Shown here one piece after another: positions 51,142-58,839 of a stretch of 64,000 nt of DNA (within the stretch, counting starts at the first letter, position 1; the number at the start of each line of letters is the position of its first letter). The notes under the pieces are model-generated. The model made no database searches. It worked only from the letters and a program-made list of their open reading frames with translations, and was not told the DNA's origin. The position numbers were made by a program, and so were the translations under genes. This DNA is from a virus: positions 27,635 through 91,634 of the IMG/VR virus record IMGVR_UViG_3300017963_000225; one strand, written 5' to 3'.

Positions 51142-51328
51142 TAGAGAAACCCTTTCGTGTAAATTGAGGCGAACTTTCGTCATCAATGCGCATGATGTCA
51201 ACCTCTTTTGGCGCATCAAACGCAAGCCGCACTTGCCCTGACCTTAGTTCTACAACGACGATTGTGATATCGCCATGGCTTGTCCTCATCACGATGCGCT
51301 CATTCTTCTTCCGAGTAAGACACAGCAC
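51122..51328 (-). CDS. csrA: CsrA-like RNA-binding regulator
   Basis: A 68-residue protein starting at GTG 51328: MLCLTRKKNERIVM then ITIVVVELRSGQVRLAFDAP and KEVDIMRI. This is the full CsrA fold: a short N-terminal strand, central strands and the APKEV region used to bind GGA in RNA. The dimer represses or activates translation by binding leader RNAs. The C-terminal extension is acidic (SSEDEDE). In a phage it may divert host carbon-storage regulation or control its own mRNAs. Start is GTG. Confidence is high for the fold, moderate for role. Confidence 0.8.
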   Translation of the reverse strand: MLCLTRKKNERIVMRTSHGDITIVVVELRSGQVRLAFDAPKEVDIMRIDDESSPQFTRKGFSSEDEDE

Positions 51329-51345
51329 CGCCCACCCCCCGTTTG

Positions 51346-51744
51346 CTAATGAACGAGATTGTCCGTTTTCTTTACTAAGCGTGGTGTTAATTTTTTGAAA
51401 GGGTAGTTTTTGATTATTGTTTGTAGCTCAGTGCCGCAAAACGGACAGAAATTCAAAACGACTAGAGAGTCCCCCCCCTTCAAAACAATCACAAGTGGGT
51501 GCTCGCTGTCCGTGTAGGCAAAAATGTTACCCTGCCTCAGGTTTTCCACCAGCGCTTCACATAAAGAATCTTCCGTGCAGCAGCTCATATCATGGGGCAC
51601 CGACTCCGACTCCAATTCCGATTGGTCCTCGAAGCTTGTTGTATTGCGCCACGAGGAAAACTCCAAGAGCCAGTGGAGCGACGGCCATAATGATTGCCAC
51701 AACCAAGCAAGCAACAAAATGACCATAGCCTCGATCATCGTCAA
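51346..51744 (-). CDS. Membrane-anchored protein with CPFCG motif
   Basis: A 132-residue protein. Residues 1-30 are a hydrophobic helix (MVILLLAWLWQSLWPSLHWL), a likely membrane anchor. The rest includes CCTEDSLC and FCPFCGTEL, the latter a possible zinc knuckle (C-x2-C). Translated with the RyR gene (ATGA overlap). Function unknown. Confidence 0.6.
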   Translation of the reverse strand: MTMIEAMVILLLAWLWQSLWPSLHWLLEFSSWRNTTSFEDQSELESESVPHDMSCCTEDSLCEALVENLRQGNIFAYTDSEHPLVIVLKGGDSLVVLNFCPFCGTELQTIIKNYPFKKLTPRLVKKTDNLVH

Positions 51745-52247
51745 ACCTCATCGGTCGGCTCCGGTACTGAAGTCAACGGTCGCAGAAGCAGTGCGCGAAC
51801 AATCGCGTTAAACAGCTCGTCCTTCTGTCTTTGGCCGAGTGGAAGCTTGTCGTAAGTGATCAAGCACGGGTGCTCTTTCTTAGCAACGTCCTTGACCTCG
51901 CCATACCGCCAGCCGCTTGCAAGCTTCTCGATCATCCAATTTTCATGCAGGGCGCTTGGTGACGACAGTGGGTTTCTGATCTTGAACAAAATGCCGTTGC
52001 ACGTTGTCTCCTTCATCCAGTCCTCGGCGTCGTCCCATGGTGGGCTGGCGGCCTCGCCGAGCGTTACCTGCAACGCTCGATTTGCCTCGTGACACACACG
52101 AGCACAAGCGAGTATGTGGCCTGTGAGCATGAGGATGCTCTTTCCCTTGAAGCGGTCCTGAACTCCTGGCGGAAATCCGTCGAGGTATCCTTCGTCAAGC
52201 ATCTTTGCCATCACGGCCGCTGACAATTGAGCATCCAAAACAGTCAT
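51741..52247 (-). CDS. RyR-domain protein
   Basis: A 168-residue protein. The C-terminal half has the RyR repeat pattern: LSSPSALHENWMIEKLASGW, YGEVKDVAKKEHPCLITYDK and LPLGQRQKDELFNAIV. RyR domains occur in bacterial and phage conflict or signalling proteins and are proposed to sense small molecules. The N-terminal part (QDRFKGKSILMLTGHILACA) is helical. GAGGGG precedes the ATG. Adjacent to an HNH nuclease and an Acb2-like gene, so a role in defence interference is possible, as inference. Confidence 0.7.
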   Translation of the reverse strand: MTVLDAQLSAAVMAKMLDEGYLDGFPPGVQDRFKGKSILMLTGHILACARVCHEANRALQVTLGEAASPPWDDAEDWMKETTCNGILFKIRNPLSSPSALHENWMIEKLASGWRYGEVKDVAKKEHPCLITYDKLPLGQRQKDELFNAIVRALLLRPLTSVPEPTDEV

Positions 52248-52257
52248 CGTTAGCCCC

Positions 52258-52635
52258 TCATATTTTTACAGTGTTTGTGAAGCGAGCGGGGTCGCCATAG
52301 GCCGCGATGCGACTTACCAAAAATGCTGCATCGCGCTCGACGTGCGGGTTGAACATTTGAAAATCGTCCATGTGACCGATCAACAGATGGCAGCGCCGAC
52401 ACAAGACAATCGCATTATCCCTGTCTAGTTCGCGATGAGGCGCCAAATGAAACGGCTCGATGTGATGGACCTCAAGACGCTTCTTTGACATGCAGGCTGA
52501 GCAGCTCCCGTATTTCTTGACGAGAGCCCGAGCGAAGCTTGCCCATTTAGGGCTTCGTCGCATGCCGCCTGGCAGCCTGCCGGTGGAAACGTCACGAACG
52601 TGCTCAACTGCGCCTTTGATGGCCTGAATAATCAT
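52258..52635 (-). CDS. HNH endonuclease
   Basis: A 125-residue protein: YGSCSACMSKKRLEVHHIEP, then RDNAIVLCRRCHLLIGHMDD. The first CxxC and the later CRRC bracket the HNH core (HH...N...H). Could be a homing-type or packaging-associated nuclease; not near TerL, which favours a stand-alone role. Zinc binding is expected from the two Cys pairs. Confidence 0.75.
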   Translation of the reverse strand: MIIQAIKGAVEHVRDVSTGRLPGGMRRSPKWASFARALVKKYGSCSACMSKKRLEVHHIEPFHLAPHRELDRDNAIVLCRRCHLLIGHMDDFQMFNPHVERDAAFLVSRIAAYGDPARFTNTVKI

Positions 52636-52668
52636 CCTTCGTCACTCCGACTCCATGGGGAAGAATCA

Positions 52669-52875
52669 TCAGCGATTACCCAGCACGCAGCGCACGGCCG
52701 CGTCCTTGGCTTCCAAAAGCTTTCTCAGCGCCACGGCCTGCTCCTCGGCATCGACGGCCGGCGTGTTGACGATGATCCTGGCAAGATCCTCGAAGTAGCG
52801 CGCCACCTCCCGCAGGTGCGGCGGCAGGTGACAGCTATTGAAGTAGCGCATGATAGGTAGTTCTTTACTAGACAT
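52669..52875 (-). CDS. acb2: Acb2-like cyclic-nucleotide sponge (anti-CBASS candidate)
   Basis: A 68-residue helical protein (ATG 52875 behind AAGGAG; a GTG precedes it). The order MRYFNSCHLPPHLREVARYF, DLARIIVNTPAVDAEEQA, VALRKLLEAKDAAVRCVL matches the DUF7681 / Acb2 pattern, where a small helical protein forms hexamers that bind cyclic di- or trinucleotides and so block CBASS and Thoeris signalling. The basic and aromatic residues of the family's binding face are plausible here but I cannot test them. It sits within an accessory cluster next to RyR and HNH genes. The match is from recall, hence moderate confidence. Confidence 0.7.
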   Translation of the reverse strand: MSSKELPIMRYFNSCHLPPHLREVARYFEDLARIIVNTPAVDAEEQAVALRKLLEAKDAAVRCVLGNR

Positions 52876-53377
52876 CACATTTCTCCTTTATCACGTTATT
52901 CTCCGCGTCCTCGCGCCGCTTCTCCAGGTACCGCGTGTGTCGTGCGCGCGACTCGCTCCAAGTGCAAGCGCTATAGCCGCATCCCCGCTCGTCAGCGCCG
53001 AACGACGAGCACATACGAGGACGAATGTCGTAGATGGTGCAGTTTCCACCGACGTAGTGCTTGCACTTGTAGTGATAGACGGGATCGCTCGCCGATTCGA
53101 GCCCTGCTTCGCGTGTCCTCTCTCCGTCAGGGTGCTCGTGTGATTGCCTGATGTACGTCAACATAGGGTAAATCAGCTCAATGTCCTGATAAATCGGCAG
53201 CGACAGCTTGCCGCCGAGCCGGTGCCTATCGCGCCCTTGCATTTCAATCACCACCTGCTCGCGAAAGTCCTTGCTGCGAATAGCAAGCATGTATGAATCT
53301 CGCAGGTCACTTGGCGCCAGCGGCAGTCCGATGTTCTCGCAGCAGTGCCCGGTGCATCGTCCGCATTGTTCTTTCAT
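52868..53377 (-). CDS. YkgJ-family cysteine cluster protein
   Basis: A 169-residue protein with MKEQCGRCTGHCCENIGLPL at the start (CxxC, CC), then YKCKHYVGGNCTIYDIRPRM CSSF-type cluster near residue 100-130. This eight-Cys pattern is the YkgJ / CxBxCC family thought to bind Zn or an Fe-S cluster. Role in phages unknown; could modify or demodify a host protein. Overlaps the Acb2-like gene by 8 bases. Confidence 0.7.
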   Translation of the reverse strand: MKEQCGRCTGHCCENIGLPLAPSDLRDSYMLAIRSKDFREQVVIEMQGRDRHRLGGKLSLPIYQDIELIYPMLTYIRQSHEHPDGERTREAGLESASDPVYHYKCKHYVGGNCTIYDIRPRMCSSFGADERGCGYSACTWSESRARHTRYLEKRREDAENNVIKEKCDV

Positions 53378-53388
53378 GTAAAACCATT

Positions 53389-53715
53389 CTACTCGTTGTT
53401 GTCTTTACGTCGTGATTTGCCCCTCGGCCATCCCGGCCTTTTGACAGAAGCCTCCTCCGCTTCCGCAAGGCTCACGGCCGACGCGCCGTCGCTTACTTCC
53501 GTTTCAGATCCAGGATTCCTCCATGGCCTAACTGGTTCTTCGTCTATGCCCTTGCTTGTCATCCTTTCAAGCTTGCGCTTCAGGTACTCGCGCACCTCAA
53601 ATAATTCCTTGATGAGGATGCGCTTGGCGTTCCCATTGTCCATCTCATTGATTTTCTTTTTGAGGCTTGCGATATGGGAACTAAGCTCAGGACCGCTCAT
53701 CGTGCGGAAATTCAT
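53389..53715 (-). CDS. Coiled-coil uncharacterised protein
   Basis: A 108-residue protein: helical coil (MSGPELSSHIASLKKKINEM; KELFEVREYLKRKLERM) then a disordered basic tail ending RPGWPRGKSRRKDNNE. That tail resembles the AT-hook-like KxGRP element at the C-terminus of some H-NS-type silencers but is not a clear match. ATGA overlap with the upstream gene. Confidence 0.5.
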   Translation of the reverse strand: MNFRTMSGPELSSHIASLKKKINEMDNGNAKRILIKELFEVREYLKRKLERMTSKGIDEEPVRPWRNPGSETEVSDGASAVSLAEAEEASVKRPGWPRGKSRRKDNNE

Positions 53716-54014
53716 AGCTGGCGTCCACCGAGCTTATCCGGGTCGCGATCACACTCGACCTTGCGTCCGTCCCAAGGCGCGACGACCGGCAACGTGCTCA
53801 CGTCGAACTCTTCAAAGTTGATTTTGACGTTGGCGCGAACATTGGCGGCAGCCTCCTCGATGGCCGCCGCCATGGCGGCCGCAGGATCGCGCCGCAGCGT
53901 GTCGGACTTGTAGCGGTCGATTCTGCCTCGCGGACCTGATGAGCAGGTGCCGCGATACCACAGCTCACCGCGATAGTTGACCGGCTGCACTTCAACGTGA
54001 ATGACAAAACTCAT
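53712..54014 (-). CDS. Small uncharacterised protein
   Basis: A 100-residue protein (MSFVIHVEVQPVNYRGELWY). Beta start, then helix with many Ala (DPAAAMAAAIEEAAANVRAN). Overlaps its neighbours by 4 bases. Unknown. Confidence 0.5.
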   Translation of the reverse strand: MSFVIHVEVQPVNYRGELWYRGTCSSGPRGRIDRYKSDTLRRDPAAAMAAAIEEAAANVRANVKINFEEFDVSTLPVVAPWDGRKVECDRDPDKLGGRQL

Positions 54015-54250
54015 TTCGCAACCTTTTCATTTTCTTTCGATTTTTTCGGTGGTTGAAACACTGGCGGGATTTGAAGCGGAAACCCATTAACCGCGTCGCG
54101 CCAAGTCAAAATTTCATCAAAGAAAAATTTGATAATTTTCGAGAGAGGAACTCTGGTTTCGGCGGCTCGAATGGCCGCCCAATACCCTTGTGCAAACCCT
54201 CGTCGATATGTGCCTTCGATCGATGGGTGCTTCTTTTCATTCTCGTCCAC
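54011..54250 (-). CDS. Small uncharacterised protein
   Basis: A 79-residue protein. Start set at GTG 54250 because AAGGAGG lies 5 bases before it; a GTG at 54265 overlaps the upstream stop and is also possible. Helical (AQGYWAAIRAAETRVPLSKI) with a Lys-rich tail. Unknown. Confidence 0.5.
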   Translation of the reverse strand: MDENEKKHPSIEGTYRRGFAQGYWAAIRAAETRVPLSKIIKFFFDEILTWRDAVNGFPLQIPPVFQPPKKSKENEKVAK

Positions 54251-54261
54251 AAGCGCCTCCT

Positions 54262-54510
54262 TCACAGGGAATTCAAAAGGTCAGCAAGACCATTTTTGTT
54301 GGCATTTTTTAAGGCATTTGCCGCGCCGCCTTGCGCCCTTAACCAACAGCGTGCCGTGACGGAAATGCTAACTTTTGGGTCAAGGCTGTCTTCCAGCTCT
54401 TTGTTGTGAGCTGGACACAGCGAAGCCCATACCCTACCGAAGCTGTCCGCTTGGTCCTCGTGAGCCGCATTACAACAATCGACCCAGGTGCATTTTTTAA
54501 CTTCGCTCAA
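54262..54510 (-). CDS. Small Cys-containing uncharacterised protein
   Basis: An 82-residue protein; start TTG 54510 overlaps the upstream stop, matching the coupling used by its neighbours; the frame is open to 54564. Motif TWVDCCNAAHEDQADSFGRV then LCPAHNKEL gives a possible C-C-H-H zinc-binding set. Unknown function. Confidence 0.55.
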   Translation of the reverse strand: MSEVKKCTWVDCCNAAHEDQADSFGRVWASLCPAHNKELEDSLDPKVSISVTARCWLRAQGGAANALKNANKNGLADLLNSL

Positions 54511-54815
54511 GGTTTTCCATCCTCGATCTTCATCGTGACCTTGACCTTCACGTCGTCTCCCCACTCGATATCGTAATCATCTTCGAGAAAGCGAATGATG
54601 GCGCGACCTCGCACGCGCAAGCGGTCGCCCTTCTTGAAGTCGGGCATGTCACCGCTAAACGGGAAGCTCCAAATTCCCGTCTCGAAAAACCCCAGTATCT
54701 CACCCCAATCATCGCCCATCGGTGCCGGAATGTCGGTTTTGTCATACAGAAGCTTCCACGGAACGAGCTTGCTCGCCGTTCGGACATAAATGAAATCGAT
54801 TTTCAGATTTACCAT
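54507..54815 (-). CDS. Small beta-rich uncharacterised protein
   Basis: A 102-residue protein (MVNLKIDFIYVRTASKLVPW; FKKGDRLRVRGRAIIRFLED). A small OB/beta-barrel impression (KKGDRLRVRGRAII) may indicate nucleic acid binding. Its start lies 1 base after the preceding stop. Unknown. Confidence 0.5.
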   Translation of the reverse strand: MVNLKIDFIYVRTASKLVPWKLLYDKTDIPAPMGDDWGEILGFFETGIWSFPFSGDMPDFKKGDRLRVRGRAIIRFLEDDYDIEWGDDVKVKVTMKIEDGKP

Positions 54816-55052
54816 TCAATACTCCAAATCATGTTCTATTGGCTCAAATACCTGAAAACAAGACACGCCGCTGCCGTTCAGCACGTAGCAAACGCTCTCG
54901 CGATTTGAGCACCGCCACATATTCTGGCTAATGCTCATCGACACGATCGCGCACTGCATCGCGTGTTCTTGATCGATTAATTTTGATTTGGATTCTTTTA
55001 GCTCTTTGCACGAGCTACAGAAAAAACTGAGGACGAGGACGAGGATTTTCAC
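54816..55052 (-). CDS. Putative small lipoprotein or exported Cys-rich protein
   Basis: A 78-residue protein starting GTG 55052 with AGGAGG upstream. The N-terminus (VKILVLVLSFFCSSCKELKE) is a short signal-like segment with a weak lipobox. The mature part has several Cys (MWRCSNRESVCYVLNGSGVS) that could pair. May act at the membrane; unknown. The tRNA-Asn starts 30 bases upstream. Confidence 0.5.
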   Translation of the reverse strand: MKILVLVLSFFCSSCKELKESKSKLIDQEHAMQCAIVSMSISQNMWRCSNRESVCYVLNGSGVSCFQVFEPIEHDLEY

Positions 55053-55081
55053 TGATTGGCCTCCTGCCAAAAAATAAAAGC

Positions 55082-55153
55082 TGCGGTGGCACGACTCGAA
55101 CATGCGACAGGTGGATTAACAGTCCATTGCTCTACCAACTGAGCTACACCGCA
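55082..55153 (-). tRNA. tRNA-Asn (GTT)
   Basis: A 72-base cloverleaf: acceptor TGCGGTG with CACCGCA (7 bp), D-arm GCTC/GAGC with AGTTGGTA, anticodon loop CTGTTAA (anticodon GTT), T-arm GCATG/CGTGC with loop TTCGAGT, and discriminator G. U1-A72 and G73 are typical of bacterial tRNA-Asn. All key bases are in place, unlike the other tRNA-like element. No CCA encoded. Confidence 0.9.
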
Positions 55154-55195
55154 TTGCTTTGCTCGAACGTATTCACAATCTGACACGCAATCAAC

Positions 55196-55243
55196 ACAAA
55201 AAAGTAGGGTGGGCGCCACGAGCTTCCCCAGCACTGCCCACCC
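55196..55243 (-). terminator. Intrinsic terminator
   Basis: Stem GGGTGGGC/GCCCACCC with an 21-base loop, followed on the minus strand by TACTTTTTTG. It lies between SSB and the tRNA gene and should end SSB-region transcripts. Confidence 0.7.
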
Positions 55244-55389
55244 TGTCAAAGCCTTCTCGTGGTGCTTATCAAAACGCCCGACACCATGCCGGGAACGTCC
55301 CGATCATTTGTAAAGGACCGCTGGCCTGACTGACTATCGCCGACCAGGCTGTAACCTCTTGCGCTTGTAGCAGCGGCCTTATCGTTCGC

Positions 55390-55413
55390 ATGCCCGACTG
55401 GAGCCTCGGGCAT
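55390..55413. other. Hairpin just after SSB gene; rest of gap 55154-55421 unassigned
   Basis: ATGCCCGA and TCGGGCAT are separated by 8 bases, 9 bases after the SSB stop. No U-run follows on the minus strand, so it may stabilise the mRNA 3' end or act with a protein. The remaining gap bases up to 55244 show no gene I can support. Confidence 0.4.
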
Positions 55414-55421
55414 ACTTTCGA

Positions 55422-56141
55422 TCAAAATGGAATATCATTCAAACCTGGCGGTGGCGTTCCGTATGCAGGAGCATTCTGCGGCTGCCCATACGGCTGCCCG
55501 TATTGCGGCTGCTGCGCTTGCGGCTGCTGCGCTTGCGGAGCTTGTGCAGCTTGTGCAGCTTGTGGCTGAGCGGCTCTTGGCTGCTGCCAAGCATTGGGAT
55601 GCGGCTGCTGCGGAGCTTGCCCATAAGCCTGACCAGCGTACTGCGGCGCAGGCGCAGGCGCTGGCGGCGGCGCGTAGGCTTGACCATAGCCTTGCGCTTG
55701 CGGAGCATGCTGCTGCTGCTGCTGCTGCTGCTGCGCCTGACCTTGCATCGGATAGCGCGAAGGTCCAGGATGCAGAAACACCGCATTGGCGTTAATCACC
55801 GTCTTCCACTTCTTCTCGCCGCTGTTGTTATCAGTCCAGCTCTCGTTCTCGACGCCACCGAAGAAACAAATCGTCTGCCCTGGCTGAGCTTGCGCCAGCG
55901 ATTCAGCGGCCGTCCCCCAGGCTTTAACATTGATTGTGTCGTGATGGATCGGGCGCTGACCGCCCTGGCTGTCGGCGCGACCGAGCCGGCAAATCTGCAC
56001 TCGGGTGCTGGCGACCTTATTGCCGTTTTGCGTCTGATTAACGCGGGGGGCCTCGACAACGTGGCCGACGTATGGAGCGTCACCCTTGTAATGGTCAGGC
56101 GCACTGTAGTTCAGACGTGGATCTTGATTCGGATGTGACAT
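55422..56141 (-). CDS. ssb: Single-stranded DNA-binding protein
   Basis: A 239-residue protein. N-terminal OB fold: YVGHVVEAPRVNQTQNGNKV, VQICRLGRADSQGG, HDTINVKAWGTAAESLAQA, QTICFFGGVENESW and WKTVINANAVFLH. The middle is Gln/Pro/Ala-rich disordered linker including a run of 8 Gln. The C-terminus GLNDIPF is the acidic DIPF tip that recruits DNA-repair and replication proteins. It protects phage ssDNA during replication and works with the primase-helicase encoded nearby. Confidence 0.85.
   Translation of the reverse strand: MSHPNQDPRLNYSAPDHYKGDAPYVGHVVEAPRVNQTQNGNKVASTRVQICRLGRADSQGGQRPIHHDTINVKAWGTAAESLAQAQPGQTICFFGGVENESWTDNNSGEKKWKTVINANAVFLHPGPSRYPMQGQAQQQQQQQQHAPQAQGYGQAYAPPPAPAPAPQYAGQAYGQAPQQPHPNAWQQPRAAQPQAAQAAQAPQAQQPQAQQPQYGQPYGQPQNAPAYGTPPPGLNDIPF
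55709..55734. repeat. CAG/CTG trinucleotide run
   Basis: About 8 consecutive CAG codons (read on minus) encode the poly-Gln in the SSB linker. A slippage-prone run in frame. Confidence 0.75.
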
Positions 56142-56190
56142 TTGATACCTCGCTTACGTTGTCTTGGCCCCACGCATGGGACACGGTAAA

Positions 56191-56490
56191 TCAGTTGAGC
56201 GTGAGCTGCTTCTTCTCGGTGAGCTTCAGCTCGCGTCCACCGACCGCGAAAATGACCTTCTCAAGCGCTGGCTCGGCGTTGAGCATCTTAATCAGCTCGC
56301 GGCGGGTCGAAGCTTCGATCAGCGTGATGCCGACCTCGCGCAGGCGCACAACGGCGTAGTAGCTCGGCCGGGCGCGAGCGGCCTTGGCCTCACCTTCTGC
56401 GGCTTCGTCTTCGGCCGGCTGTGCTGCCTCGGGCAGGCCCTCGGCGACAGGGAGCGCCTCTTGCGTAGCTTGGGCTTCTTGGGTTTCCAT
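56191..56490 (-). CDS. Acidic Ala/Glu-rich protein with C-terminal fold
   Basis: A 99-residue protein. Start at ATG 56490 with GGAAGGA upstream; the frame is open to 56625. N-terminal half is Glu/Ala-rich disordered; C-terminal half (SYYAVVRLREVGITLIEAST; ALEKVIFAVGGREL) is a small alpha/beta fold. It lies between SSB and a helical gene. Unknown function. About 120 bases upstream hold no gene and may contain a promoter. Confidence 0.5.
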   Translation of the reverse strand: METQEAQATQEALPVAEGLPEAAQPAEDEAAEGEAKAARARPSYYAVVRLREVGITLIEASTRRELIKMLNAEPALEKVIFAVGGRELKLTEKKQLTLN

Positions 56491-56614
56491 GACGATATCC
56501 TTCCATGTTGAAATCACCGCTGGATCGACACGCGCACCATGCGCGTTGTACCAGCGTCGATAGCTGTTTTTACTAGGTCCGATAAGATTCGCTCGCGTGA
56601 GCGCACAAAAAGGC

Positions 56615-56944
56615 TCACCGCACACCTCGCTGTGCCAAAAAATCGACCACTTCCCACCACAGCCTCTTGTGCCTCCTTAGGCACTCACGAGCCTTGGCTA
56701 GGTGGACATGCGGCTCAAGCTCGTAGCCGTCGAGCTGTCGCTCCAGCTCCGACACGGCCAGGTATTCACCTTGGAAGACGATCTTCATGCACTGCCAAAA
56801 TGGTGAGCCTGGTGCCCGCTGATGCTTAGGAACAAGCTCTATCCACGCCTCATTTAGTGCGGTCATATACTTGTCACAATTTGACACAATTTCTGCTTGT
56901 CTTGGCGTCAAACTTGTCGCGTAGTTTTGTGTTTCTTCGCTCAT
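56615..56944 (-). CDS. Helical uncharacterised replication-block protein
   Basis: A 109-residue helical protein (TPRQAEIVSNCDKYMTALNE; LEPHVHLAKARECLRRHKRL). It overlaps the primase-helicase gene by 4 bases, so likely co-translated. Could be a replication accessory; unrecognised. Confidence 0.5.
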   Translation of the reverse strand: MSEETQNYATSLTPRQAEIVSNCDKYMTALNEAWIELVPKHQRAPGSPFWQCMKIVFQGEYLAVSELERQLDGYELEPHVHLAKARECLRRHKRLWWEVVDFLAQRGVR

Positions 56945-58806
56945 TCTTTGTCAGCTCCAGCCGCCATATCTTGACCTGATAAATGACCTTTAGGCCAACG
57001 GCTTCTGTACGTTCGCGACTGTTTCTTTGTCGCAACAGGAGCACCTTCTGTCAACTCAGTTTCTTCGATTGAACGTGTTTTTTCGTCGAAGCGATAGAAC
57101 ACTTTTCCCTTACGTCCGAGGTATCGATTCTTCTGCACTTCGATGTAATTGTCGCCGTCGTCACCGCCCGGCTGTAGCAGCAAAACATTGTCAACATCTT
57201 GCGTTGCCTTGCCACTTCCGAATACCGCACTCAGGTCCATCGACGCGCCAAAGCCCCACTTCTTAGGGTGACTAATCAGCCAAAGGTGAACGCCAAGCTG
57301 GTTTACAAACACGCGCAGCTTGTGAATCGCCTCGTCTTGAACGTCAAATTTGTTGCTGCCTTTCGCTTGAACGGACAGCATAAACTGAAGGTTATCGATC
57401 ATGATCTGCCGCACGCCCTGAACGCGCACGGCATACGTGCAGGCGTCGATTACCTCGTCAACATTGGTTGATCCCCAGAACGTCGTCAGCTCAATAGGTA
57501 GGGCTTCAATGAAGTCCAAAACCTTGTCGGCGTTCCCCTCTTTCGTCAGGTCGCCGTCTCCTCCAAGCTGGCGAGCCACGTCGGTTAGGAGCACGTCGTT
57601 AACGATCTCAAACGAGCACAGCAGCGTCGGAAGCTGATATTCCATGCAAAGGTTAAGCACCATTTGCCGCACGGTTGTCGTCTTTCCGAAGCCGGTTGGG
57701 CCAGTGACGAGCGTGATTTCTGTTGGCCTGTGGCCACCAAGTAGCTTCGTCAACCTCTCGAATCCAGGTATAGGAAGCCCTAGGTATTTGTCAGGATTTA
57801 GCAGCCTGTCTTTGACCTTCTCCCTGTACTTCGCTGGCGTCACGATCTCTTTGTGCGGCCTCAGTTTCGCGCTTGCGACGAGGCTTTTGATCGACAATCC
57901 GGCTAGCAAAGCGTCGTTCGCGTCCTTCGGTCCAACGCTAGTTCCGCCTCGCGTTTGTATGACATAACTGCGGTCCAAACCTATCTTCGGTATGTGTTTG
58001 TCGAGCGCTTCTCGGCCAGCCTTGTCGTCATCGAGCCACAGAAAAATGCGTCTAAAACGCTCCAGTTTTTTGACCAAATCAGGCATCAACGAATCTGTAC
58101 CGTTAGGTAAACTGATAGCCACCATGCCGGTTTCCTGATGCACCGTGATGGCATCCAGCTCACCCTCAGTGAGCACAACCTCTTGCGTGTCTTCGGTTAC
58201 GAGGTGCCACCCGAAGAACGAGTAGCCTCCCCCCTTCGGCTCAAGCGTCATGCACTTCTTGTCGTGAACGGATCGCAGCTTGGTGCGGACGGCAATCTCT
58301 CGACCATCCTGGTCGGTGTCGTACCACCCGAAGGTGACGCAGTTGTGCAGCAGGTCGCCGAACTGCTTGACCTCGGCTCCGAGTCGGTATGCCTTGGCAC
58401 CGGCCTCGGTGATGCCTCGCGATGCCAGCCATTCCACCACCACGGTGTTGCCGTCAAGCCAGGATTGGGCTCTCTTGAGGCGCTCGGGATCGGCCTTGAC
58501 GAAATTGCGGCGCTTGAAGCTCGGCCCATTCTGGCGCTCCAGCGCGTCGTCGAGGTCGCCTAGGTCGCGTCGAAGGTCCGCATGGCTGCCGGTGGCGCTG
58601 CATCGGTTGCAGCGAAACGCACCTGTGTCTTTTCGGACATAGAGCTTGTACTCGTTGTCGGACTTGCCTTTCGTAGGTGGGCAGAACGGGCAAACCTTGA
58701 TAGTCCACTGGTCCTGGCTGTCGCGAAGCTCGAAACCCTTGGTGCCCAAGTAGCTGCGGAACTCTGACTGGTTGTATTCCAAGTAGCGGTTGCCATGTGC
58801 GCTCAA
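56941..58806 (-). CDS. Primase-helicase (T7 gp4-like)
   Basis: A 621-residue protein starting at TTG 58806 behind AGGAGG. Zinc domain: KVCPFCPPTKG and FRCNRCSATG (about 38-78). TOPRIM: EVVLTEGELDAITVHQETGM (Glu at about 215) then FLWLDDDKAGREALD. Helicase: ITLVTGPTGFGKTTTVRQMV (Walker A), LLCSFEIVNDVLLTDVARQL, QIMIDNLQFML (Walker B) and LWLISHPKKWG. Makes RNA primers and unwinds DNA at the fork. It sits next to a putative initiator and SSB, forming the replication block. Confidence 0.85.
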   Translation of the reverse strand: MSAHGNRYLEYNQSEFRSYLGTKGFELRDSQDQWTIKVCPFCPPTKGKSDNEYKLYVRKDTGAFRCNRCSATGSHADLRRDLGDLDDALERQNGPSFKRRNFVKADPERLKRAQSWLDGNTVVVEWLASRGITEAGAKAYRLGAEVKQFGDLLHNCVTFGWYDTDQDGREIAVRTKLRSVHDKKCMTLEPKGGGYSFFGWHLVTEDTQEVVLTEGELDAITVHQETGMVAISLPNGTDSLMPDLVKKLERFRRIFLWLDDDKAGREALDKHIPKIGLDRSYVIQTRGGTSVGPKDANDALLAGLSIKSLVASAKLRPHKEIVTPAKYREKVKDRLLNPDKYLGLPIPGFERLTKLLGGHRPTEITLVTGPTGFGKTTTVRQMVLNLCMEYQLPTLLCSFEIVNDVLLTDVARQLGGDGDLTKEGNADKVLDFIEALPIELTTFWGSTNVDEVIDACTYAVRVQGVRQIMIDNLQFMLSVQAKGSNKFDVQDEAIHKLRVFVNQLGVHLWLISHPKKWGFGASMDLSAVFGSGKATQDVDNVLLLQPGGDDGDNYIEVQKNRYLGRKGKVFYRFDEKTRSIEETELTEGAPVATKKQSRTYRSRWPKGHLSGQDMAAGADKE

Positions 58807-58839
58807 AAGCGGCCTCCTGCCTTGTCTCGCTTGGGTTTG

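Noticed and set aside
55244-55389. Second tRNA next to tRNA-Asn
   Set aside because: GC-rich inverted segments are present but no full cloverleaf with anticodon stem and T-loop could be drawn.
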